Positions 24,853 to 35,802 of a stretch of DNA of 64,000 bases are shown here, piece by piece (positions within the stretch are counted from its first letter, which is position 1; each line of letters opens with the position of its first letter). The DNA comes from Batillaria attramentaria (taxonomy: Eukaryota; Mollusca; Gastropoda; Batillariidae), in NCBI GenBank assembly GCA_018292915.2, contig JACVVK020000016.1:503501-567500 (forward strand). The letters run 5' to 3'. The position numbers and the translations under genes are program-made. The notes beneath the pieces are model-generated. The model saw nothing but the letters and a program-made list of their open reading frames with translations, was not told where the DNA came from and did no database searches.

Positions 24853-25302
24853 CTGCCAGGTCCTTTAAAACATAAAATATGTCCAGCTTAAAACATAATG
24901 TAAATATATATTAACAAATCGTTTGGCTTAAATGAGAAGGCTACATACAAGATTCATTTCTTACTTAGACTGTGAAAGATTCAGAGGGTAGAACTATATC
25001 ATAGACTATATTGCACTATTCAGCTCGGGGACATAGTGCATTTGGTACTACAGCTGCCACCGATTTTCGGCGAGAACTTGTCGTGGAACCAGTGTCGTGT
25101 ACCTAGTTGATCCTGGTCTTGTGACATCACTGATTTTTTTCATGACACTTTGGTGTCTCTGTTTTTTTTTCCGTTTCATCGCTGCATATACTGAAATTTC
25201 CAGTGAAAACGCGCACTGGAAAAAAAGTAAAATGTGGAAATTAGCCTAAAATATACCTCCTAAGTACGCTTCTAACACCTTCACTGATTGGACAGCCAGA
25301 GG

Positions 25303-25480
25303 AAGAGTGGGTGGGTGGGTGTTTGGGATTTCAACGTCCTTCCCACCAGGGTATTGTTGATATCAAAGACGGAGAAACGTCAAAAAAGGCGCACAAATAT
25401 TTGACCCCAGCCGGGATTCGAACTCACGACCCGAGCAGTGCAAGTCCAACGCTCTACCATTCGGCTATCCCGCTCCCCGG
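25303..25480 (-). mobile_element. SINE-B, tRNA-derived, nearly full length
   Basis: At the right, GGATTCGAACTCACGA and CCATTCGGCTATCCCGCTCC are the complement of the tRNA-like head. GATATCAAAGACGG and the GTGGGTGGGTGGG end at the left are the complement of the body and 3' tail. Confidence 0.85.
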
Positions 25481-25900
25481 TGAACAGCAAGAAACAGTAA
25501 AGTATTATTTTAAAACATTCTTTCAAAAGGACGACATGCTCCTCTCCAGGAAATGTATGTCTTCTGACTGAAATGCAAATGCCGGCGCTCCAAAAAGAAG
25601 ACTGATTTGTATGCACCCTTCACAAGACCGCCGCACGACCGCATGCCCCTTGATAAACTTTGGTCTCGAACCAGTAACGGGCCAAGAGCGCGTTTGTCAT
25701 CCGGCTGGGAAAATAAAAGTCTCAACTGATAAAATTATGCGTGTCCGGCATGTGACAACGCTGCGGAAAACATGTCATCGCGTGCGCTGACTTGATTCAT
25801 GCATCAGCCTCGGAATCAGTCACTTGACTGGGGCACAGTACAGCATCTGAAACCATTGTGGTGATTCGGGTTGGCGTACATGTTCTACGTACGTAGAACA

Positions 25901-26185
25901 GGGCCCGTATGTAAAAAGTCGAGGTTAATTTAATCCACGGCTACGGGCCTAACTCAGACTAGGACAAAAGAAACCCAAGAGCAAAATTAATTACAAAAGG
26001 AAGTGAAGACTGAAAGGAAGAAAACAATTCTTCTATAACGGCTTAGGCATCTTGCTGGAATGGGCCAGCTTCTTGATTTCAAACAAAAAAACAAACATAA
26101 AATTTAACCGTAGAGCTAGTTTAGTTTGAGGTTAGACTCTACCCCGGGGCTAAAAGCCCTAACCTCGACTATTACATACGGGCCC
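25901..26185. mobile_element. MITE-G family, full copy
   Basis: The 285-bp element begins GGGCCCGTATGTAAAAAGTC and ends with GACTATTACATACGGGCCC; the terminal inverted repeats are about 25 bp and GAGGTTA continues inward. No coding capacity. It splits a dispersed repeat whose uninterrupted form is near 51660-51700. Confidence 0.85.
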
Positions 26186-26232
26186 TGAAGCGTAGCGCGC
26201 ACTGAGCAGACGACGTTATTTGGTTGCGGTCT

Positions 26233-26431
26233 GGGCCCGCATGTAAAAGTCGGGGTTAGGGAGTTTAGCCCCCGGTTAAAACCTCGAACTAAACTAGCTC
26301 TAGGGTCAAATTTTTTTTATTTTTTTTAATCAGGAAGCGGGTCCATTCCACTAAGGTGCCTATGCCGTTATAGAAGAATTTTTGTCTTTCTTTCTTCGCT
26401 TCCTTTTTTATTTAATTTTGTTTTGGGGTTT
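26233..26431. mobile_element. MITE-G family, truncated copy in reverse orientation
   Basis: Starts GGGCCCGCATGTAAAAGTC and matches the 63235-63569 copy to about GTTTTGGGGTTT, where it stops without the second terminus. It lies only 47 bp from the full copy at 25901-26185. Confidence 0.8.
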
Positions 26432-27991
26432 GAGTCCAGGTCCATTCGAGTTACAATAGTGCCGCCGGCTGGTGTGATGCTAGACACCACCAAAAACAGC
26501 CCAGAACGTGACGACCTGTGAGCCCCAATATGGTGGCACTAAAACCCCTTGGCACTGAGTAGTCATGACTGATGTCCCTCTCCTGTAATCGAGGGCCATG
26601 TATCCAACCATAGGGAAAAACTCAACACATTAATATCTCTCTTAATATCTTTCTTACATTAGCCTGACGTTTTCCTGTGCTTAGCCACCACGAAAAAGAT
26701 GCAGCCACCAAAAAGTTTGTTCGCTTGGATCCCTAACACAGGATGTGACTTCCCCGATCACTCATGGGTTACCCGAACTGGGCACTGAGTAGCTCGCCGC
26801 CCAATGACAAATCCGGCGTCTCTCGCTTTGTACTACGGGCTATAATTATGGTTTGGCGTCAATACAGAGACTGATGCGTATATTGACAGTGACGCGTGAG
26901 CACGGAACGGATCGATACTGGTACCGTGACTATGCAGCATTCTCTTCGCCGGTAACGTCACGTGTTGCAAGTGGACACGTGGTCAAGATTACTAAACGCC
27001 AGGCTGGCGATCAGGATTGGTCGATTGACTGACCATTCACGCGGCGCACGTGCGCTCCGTGTACGCTGTGCAGGCGACTAAATTGGATGTTGTATATTAA
27101 TTTGTGCTCAGCTCAGGTGATCATGTGTGAACCTAAAGCGCCTTAATCCAGCTCAGAGTGCTATAATTATGCCAGTTTGATAATTATGGAGTATAACCAG
27201 TCATGTCTAACAAAAGTATGATAGCTGTAATTACAATGTCAAATTCAGAGGCTGAAAAAAGGAGTTCCGTCCCTTGATCACCACTCTTTTGCTACTCTAT
27301 ACCAACATGGACGCAGTTACTTCATTTTAGATTTACGTTTTACATAAAATTACTGTAACATCTTTTGCCCCCTCAGGTAAAGATAAAAGTCAATACAAGC
27401 GATACCGACTTCCACGCAGTTGTTTAAGGTTGGATTTTGAATGCTGATGCAACATATTTTGTCGCCTTTGACCTGAGATGAACACTGTGTCATTTTGCAT
27501 CTACATTCACCCTTCTGTTGCAACCGCAGAATTGATTCCCATGCGCCAGGTTGCTATGTCAAACGAAAGACACAGTTTCTCGCGAACTTTTTTTAAAAAT
27601 TTTCTTTTTTTAAACCACTATTTCACACCATCTGCCACATGCATTTTTGTGGGAGATTAAAGGTCTACTGAATCATGATAGAGTATTTCGAGCGTACAGG
27701 CGCACTCACTAGCTAAACTGTTCCAAAACATAAGTGGGTTAGTTAACATGGAAATAACCCGTTTATGTATGGATATTTTCATTTCGCTTTTCTTTTTCTT
27801 TTCCTTTTTTTGGTCCCCCCCCCCTCCCGCCCACTTGCCCTCAAGTGAACACAACAATCAACACAAAGTATACCAACATGGACACAGTTGTTTCACTTTA
27901 GATTTTTTTTTTAAACAGAGAATTACTTCAACATCTTTTGTTCCCCCTTTACCTCAGGTAAACTCAACACTCAACACAAGCGATGCCAACT

Positions 27992-28386
27992 TACACGCTC
28001 CCAACAAAAAGCTTTCCGAAGTGTGGAAAAAAAACTTTACAGAGTCGACCGTGCAAGCACAGTCAACTCTGTCACAGTTGCATAGTTTTCAGCGCTTCGG
28101 GGACCCTTATAAAACCAGTGCACGAGTTTACCGTGACATTATTTGGCTTTTGGTCAGTGAGCGAGACACATCGCTGCAGTGTCCAGCGCCGGGGTGTTGA
28201 GTGCTGCACGATCTTTCTCGCTCAGTGTCAAAACGCAAACTGAGCTGTGAAATCAGGCTGCCCTTCAGTTTTACTGGGGTTTCAGGGACGCTGAAAACTC
28301 TGCAACTGTGACTGTGCTTGCACGGTCGACTCTGTAAAATTTTTTCACACTTCGGAAAGCTTTTTTGTTGGGAGCTTAAATCTTTA
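27992..28386. mobile_element. TTAA-flanked foldback MITE (FB-TTAA), copy 2, inverted
   Basis: Arms of about 100 bp: GCTCCCAACAAAAAGCTTTC at the left and its near complement GCTTTTTTGTTGGGAGC at the right, with GTCGACCGTGCAAGCACAGT in one arm and ACTGTGCTTGCACGGTCGAC in the other. The right border is AATCT-TTAA. The interior is the reverse complement of copy 1. The paralogous site at about 27420 (TTGTTTAAGGTTGG) lacks the insertion. Confidence 0.88.
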
Positions 28387-28933
28387 AGGTTGGATTTTGT
28401 ACATCAATGCAACATATTTCGTCCCCCTCGACCTGAGATGAACACTGTGTCACTTTCAGCCAGCTGTTGCAAACGCAGAACTGATTCCCGTGCACCCGGT
28501 TGCTGTGTCAAAAGAAAGACACAGTTTCTCGCGTACTTTGGGGGTTTGTTGTTGTTTTGTTTTTTAAACCACTATTTCACACCATCTGCCACATGCAAAT
28601 GTCTACTGAATCATGACAGAGTATTTTCATGTACGTACAGGAGCACTCACTATTGAAACTGTTCCAAAACATAAGCTGGCTTAGTAAACATGGAAATAAC
28701 CCGTGTGTTTGATTTTTTTTCATTTCATCACACTTTTCATCTTCTTCTTTTTTTTTAGGGGGGGGGGGGGCGGGGGGGGGGGTCCTCCCACTTGACCTCA
28801 AGTGAACACAACAATCAACAAGCGAAACTGTTCCAAACATAAGCTGGCTTAGTTAACATGGAAATAATCCGTTTATGTCTGGATATTTTCATTTTACTTT
28901 TTTTTTTTTTTTTTTTTTTTTCTTTTTTTTTGG

Positions 28934-29063
28934 GGGGGTGGGTGGGTGGGTGTTTGGGGGTTTAACGCCCTTTGCCACCACATACGGGTGATATCAAAGA
29001 CGGGGCAACGATGAAAAAGCCAGCACAAATATTTGGCCCCAGTCGGGATCGAACTCACGACCT
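28934..29063 (-). mobile_element. SINE-B, 5'-truncated copy
   Basis: GTGGGTGGGTGGG..GGGTTTAACG, GATATCAAAGACGGGGCAAC and GGGATCGAACTCACGACC are present; the tRNA head beyond the B box is missing. Poly-T and poly-G runs flank it. Confidence 0.8.
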
Positions 29064-29558
29064 TTTGGGGGGGGGGGGTGCCCCCACTTGACCTCAAGTG
29101 AACAATCAACAACAATCAACACAATGTGGACACAGTTGTTTCACTTCAGATTTATTTTTTACATGAATTTACTCATGTCATTTTTCATTGCTACTTTCAG
29201 CCGGCTGTCAGCGCAAAACTCATTCCTATGCGCCAGGTTGCTATGTCAGAAGAAAGACATAGTTTCTCGCGCACTTTGTATTATTTTTTTTTGAACTCCA
29301 TACTTTACAATATTCACCGCATGCATTTTTCGGAGATTAAAGGTCTACATTTTTTAAAGCCGCAGACAGCTCGCTCAAAAAGAGACAAGGAAGGGTTGAG
29401 GGAGTACAATGAGTATACAGTCAACACTGTCATAGCTCCATTGTTTCCACGTCTACGAGACCTCATTAAAAGCTGAGTTGACAGGTTAGAGACTGCCTGC
29501 CAAGCAAATGCGTCCAAACTAAGAGGCAGTAACCGAAGATCGGTGGTAAAAGGGCACG

Positions 29559-30060
29559 GTGACATTGGTCATGTCAACCAAGCCAACATTGAAACAGTCT
29601 CAGAGACAACACTGGGGAGATCACCTGACGTACGGGGAAAAACGTACCCTCATCAAGTCAGCCCGCAAGCCAGTAACACCGAAGAATGACTACCACTGCC
29701 TCACCAGAAAAGAGCAAGTCATCCTTCTTGGGCTCAGAACCGAACACATCCACTTCAATGCACATATGCACCGGAAGCTCGGACTGGCCCCCTGTGCAGA
29801 GTGCAGTTGCGGCACCTGCGAGCAAACGGCAGAGCATGTCCTCCAGCAGTGCCCCAAGCTCCATGAGCTGCGTACAGCATTGTGGCCAGAAGAGACCAGT
29901 CTGCACTCCAACCTGTACGGCAGCCGGCAGGATCTTCAGAAAACGGCCCACTTCATCCTGACAACCGGCCTGCCAGTGTGACCCCAGTGACCGCCAAGAA
30001 GAAGACTGAGAGATGGGATGGGCTTTTCCGAACGCAGAGATGTCATACTGAACTGAGCTA
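29559..30060 (+). pseudogene. Non-LTR retrotransposon C-terminal fragment (post-RNase H region)
   Basis: One open frame (29559-29981) reads LTRKEQVILLGLRTEHIHFN, AHMHRKLGLAPCAECSCG, EQTAEHVLQQCP and ends LQKTAHFILTTGLPV. This is the conserved last segment, with its Cys/His-rich tail, of molluscan jockey-like LINEs that carry RNase H. Endonuclease, reverse transcriptase and most of RNase H are absent, so it is a 5'-truncated relic. The short 3' UTR contains CTGAACTGAGCTAAACTGAA. Confidence 0.75.
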
Positions 30061-30084
30061 AACTGAACCCCACGACGTTTGACA

Positions 30085-30410
30085 GGAGATCTGGCCTAGT
30101 GGTTCAGGCGTCCGCTGCGGATCCTGAGGCGAAGGTTCGGAGTCTCCGGTGGGCAGGAATTTGGTGAGGTTTTTCCTTACCAAATCGAGTCAAATCCACT
30201 TTCAGACTTGTTTACGCTGTCTCGCTTTCGTGTGCACACGCACGCACAATATGAAGTGTACGTGTGAAAAAATCCCATTCCAAACAGGGGGGGGGGGGGG
30301 GGGGGGAAGAATGGAAAACAAGCACACGTGCTTGCAGGAGAAAGAAAAAAATTGATAGCGCTGCACTGTGGCGACGTGCTCCCCATGGGATGAGCAGCCG
30401 GAAGTCCCCT
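30085..30410 (+). mobile_element. SINE-D, tRNA-derived
   Basis: The head is GGAGATCTGGCCTAGTGG then TTCAGGCGTCCGC, with a weak B box AAGGTTCGGAGTCTC. The body has GTGGGCAGGAATTTGGTGAG and an AAATCGAGTCAAATCC block. A G20 run interrupts it near 30287-30306. The 3' part GCTGCACTGTGGCGACGTGC..GAGCAGCCGGAAG is shared with elements at 40113 and 54071. It lies 45 bp downstream of the stop of the minus-strand gene at 30455-32203. Confidence 0.75.
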
Positions 30411-30454
30411 CACTCCGCCACGGGGCTGAAAGTTGTGCCAAAGATTACTGGGGC

Positions 30455-32203
<1,749 letters not shown>

Positions 32204-32319
32204 GATTGTGTGCACGGGACTGTTTCGTATCACGCGAACGCCTGCCCAAAGTAAAAATAGTTTTAGAATTCAAAGTAGGCCTAGGTTTCTAACTAATAAT
32301 GATGATAATAATACTAAAA

Positions 32320-32372
32320 TAATAATAATAATAATAATGACGATTTTTTAAAGCGCCATTCTAAAGAGCTCT
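32320..32372 (-). mobile_element. LINE/SINE 3'-tail fragment
   Basis: On + it reads (AATAAT)n, GACGATTTTTTAAAGCGCC and AGAGCTCTAGGCTCAG. The complement resembles the GCGC..TCATTATT tails of the LINEs in this window. No body is recognisable beyond the CA array that follows. Confidence 0.45.
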
Positions 32373-32379
32373 AGGCTCA

Positions 32380-32744
<365 letters not shown>

Positions 32745-32746
<2 letters not shown>

Positions 32747-32923
32747 AACAAAAATAAACAACTACAATACGTACAATAATACAATACGTACCCCCTCCCC
32801 ACCCCAAACACACAGACGTACACACACACAGACACACACACAGACACACACACACACAAACAGACACACACAGACACAGAACAAAAATAAACAACTACAA
32901 TACGTACTGCCCCACCCACCCCC

Positions 32924-32990
<67 letters not shown>
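32745..32990 (+). repeat. Duplicated AACAAAAATAAACAACTACAATACGTAC block within CA arrays
   Basis: The block around AAATAAACAACTACAATACG occurs at about 32748 and 32882, each followed by C-rich sequence and CA repeats. This is a tandem duplication with a period of about 134 bp. The last (CA)n runs to about 32985. Confidence 0.9.
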
Positions 32991-34340
32991 GCACGCTTGG
33001 CACAGACTAGCCAAACACTTCCCGAAAGAGATGTGTTTTAATGAAGCAAGACAGAGTTGGATAATGACCGATGGAGGCAGGCAAGGTGTTTTACACTGAA
33101 AGGCCGAAGCAAGAGAAAGCACGGTCACCTAATGTTTTCGAGTTAAAGTGCGGGAGATAGCAAATCACTTAGCACGTTGCCGTCAAAGGACCTGCTTCCC
33201 AAGCGATGATCTCACTGTTAAACAGCCCCCAAAAAGAGAAAGTGTGTACAGAAACCATCAGCTTCACTGCTATCCGACGGAGAAACACAGTCATAAATGT
33301 ATGCAGAGTCGAAGTCCAGAAGGTTCCAGAAAATGATTGCACTTCCAGACAGAAATTCGATTCGGTCTTATCTGGGGTTATATTATGTCCGGCCTTCTGA
33401 AATGTCAGGTCGTCATGTTGACTAAGGTTGAGTCTAGTATCTGTCCGAGACTGATGTACTTAAGATTCAAAGATTTTATTTCCTTTGACCCCTACTGGGG
33501 CATGGAGGAACAATATAAACAAACAAGAAATGCAAATGACAAGGTAATGTAAGGTAAAAGGTAAGTGTAAACAACAACAATCACTGTGAACTCAATAAAC
33601 AAAAGTGCTGATCAATATTGTTATCACAAACTACAGGAAATAAAGCTAACATACACTTACCGCAATTACAGAGACTAGAAAAAAAGTGTTAAGCAATGAG
33701 AATACATACCCACAGATTTCCAAACGCCAAGCAAACGAGCTGACGCTGTGTTCTGGGCCAATCCAAACGATAAAAAAATAAAAATAAAAAAACACAAGGC
33801 GTCGATTCAGATGCACGCACGATGAAGCACGCAGTCTCGTACTTTAACAGCGATCGTCAAATGCGCTCGCCCGCTCGCTTTCGCTACCAAATTTACCGTC
33901 GGGTGAGTGAAAGCTCCGGTAGTGATAGCCCGAATGGCGAGCAGGAATTCTGAGATGAATCAGAACGTAGCAGCCACTCCGGCTTCCACAATTTTTTTTC
34001 GGGCTACCAGTTTTGTTCAGGGCGGTAACCCGAATGGCTACCATGGTCCTGACACGTTTGACGATCGCTGCTTTAACATTCCGTACAGCTGAACAACAGT
34101 CTCAGTGGACTGTGACTGAGACATAATCCGGTGTTTACGAACAGTAATCGGTTACTTGTGTACCTGTAATGACGCGCTTAGTCGGTCAGCTGGAAAGGCT
34201 TGTATTGCTGCACCTGCCCAATAATCAAACTGGTCGCCTGAAGAAGGAATCTAGTCGAGCGTTCAAGCGGTCATCGGCGCGTGATTAGCAGTCTTTAAGT
34301 CGGTTTGTTCCGCATAGCCTGAAACCCACTCAAGCAACCT

Positions 34341-34620
34341 GGGCCCGTATGTAAAAGTCGAGGTTAATTTAACCCACAGCTACGGGCCTAACCCAGACTA
34401 GGACAAAAGAAACCCAAAAGCAAAATTAAATAAGAAAGCAAGCGAAGAAAGTAAGAAAAAAAATCTTTCTATAACGGCTTAGGCACCTTGTTGGAATGGG
34501 CCCCGCTTCTTGATCTAAAACAAAAAACAACAGAAAATGTAACCCTAGAGCTAATTTAGTTCGAGGTTAGACTCTAACCCAGGGCTAAAAGCCCTAACCT
34601 CGACTATTACATACGGGCCC
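34341..34620. mobile_element. MITE-G family, full copy
   Basis: The 280-bp element begins GGGCCCGTATGTAAAAGTCG and ends ATTACATACGGGCCC. It is collinear with 25901-26185 along its whole length, including the CTATAACGGCTTAGGCA block. Confidence 0.9.
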
Positions 34621-34685
34621 AGGAGGCCCACACGCTATGCTTTCATTGTTAAAGGCACACCGAATGGCTATACAGGAAATACAGG

Positions 34686-34803
34686 GCGGGTAGGTGGGTG
34701 TATAGGAGTTTAACGTCCTTTTCCAACAGGTATGGGTGATATCAAAGACGGGACAACGAGAAAAAGGCCAGCACAAACATTTGGCCCCAGCCGGGATTCG
34801 AAC
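34686..34803 (-). mobile_element. SINE-B, 5'-truncated copy
   Basis: GGTGGGTGTATAGGAGTTTA, GATATCAAAGACGGGACAAC and CCGGGATTCGAACC mark the body and B box; the head beyond the B box is missing. Confidence 0.8.
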
Positions 34804-35165
34804 CAATACAGAATAGAAGCAATGAAAACAAAAGATTTCAAAAGAAAAAGAAAAAAAAACACCACAAGTCCATACCTTTTCACCAATATCAATGAACACT
34901 GAAAACGACACACTGTACTGACATGTCAGAACTTTATCACTACCGTTCATGCATGGACAGCGCTTTCGGGAAATTTCAATCCTTAGCAAAAGTTGCGCAG
35001 TATATGATAATTAAGGATGACTATGCATTGTGCACAGTCAAAGAGTTTTTGTTTGTTTGTTTGTTTGTTTGTTTGTCATTCGACTTTTTGTTTTATAATT
35101 CAAATACCGTTTGTGGCATTTTTCGTAACAATAGACCTTTAAATCTGTTCTATGCCGGGATCCTT

Positions 35166-35342
35166 TGGGTGGGTGCGTGTTTGGGGGTTTAACATCCTTT
35201 TCCACCACATACGGGTGATATCCAAGACAGAGCAACGATGAAAAAGCCAGCACAAATAAATATTTGGCCCCAGCCGGGATACGAACTCACGATCCGAGCA
35301 TAAGAAGTCCAACGCTCGACCATTCGGCCACCCCGGCTCCCC
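35166..35342 (-). mobile_element. SINE-B, full-length copy
   Basis: Runs from GGGTGGGTGCGTGTTTGGGG through GCCGGGATACGAACTCACGA to CATTCGGCCACCCCGGCTCC. CCGGGATCC before it and CCGGGAGTCC after it may be a diverged TSD. Confidence 0.85.
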
Positions 35343-35680
35343 CGGGAGTCCACGGCCTAGATCGAGCTCCAAGCACAACGTGCACTGGTTCCTCGCTGAT
35401 GACTTAGCAATGAAAATCCCTCAGTTTTCCTGTGCATCTGTTGCAGAATTTCTGGGGTATCGCCGCCATACGGATTAGGGTCAGCGCGATATCGATTTCT
35501 TTTCGTTTCACTTCGTTATCTAGAGTTTTTGCGAGGCGGAACGAAGGAATCGTAATAATTATATACGAACACTGCACGGCCACGGGTAGCCAGAATCTAC
35601 AAACCATAGCCCATAGCCGGTGCACATGGAGAAGACGGACATTTACACGCAGCGAGTTTGGATTTTATATATATATATAT

Positions 35681-35802
35681 ATATATTTTTTTTTTTTCTG
35701 CCCCAACTCTTTTTGCCAGCTCCAGTGGTGTTCTTCCCAGGTCATGGGTGGAATCCAAGGGAGGGCTCGAAAACTGGGGCAATTTTTATGATGGAGATGA
35801 AG
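35681..35802 (-). mobile_element. SINE-A, 5'-truncated 3' fragment abutting the LINE
   Basis: Poly-T at the left, then TTGCCAGCTCCAGTGGTGTT and GGTCATGGGTGGAATCC as in the other SINE-A copies, to about ATGATGGAGATGA, where it meets LINE sequence. The first ~60 codons of the long open frame over this region come from this SINE and its flank, not from the LINE protein. Confidence 0.85.

Larger units (their letters stand above)
27290..29345 (+). repeat. Three tandem, diverged copies of a ~0.5-0.7 kb unit
   Basis: Landmarks recur in order: ACCAACATGGACNCAGTT, a GGTTGGATTTTG block, GATTCCCNTGCNCC, a GACACAGTTTCTCGCG block, CCACTATTTCACACCATC and a GGAAATAACCCGT block followed by TGGATATTTTC. Copy starts are near 27300, 27870 and 28800. 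Copy 2 is interrupted by FB-TTAA (about 27992-28386) and copy 3 by a SINE-B body (28934-29063). A relative of the same block is near 18100-18215. Confidence 0.8.
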
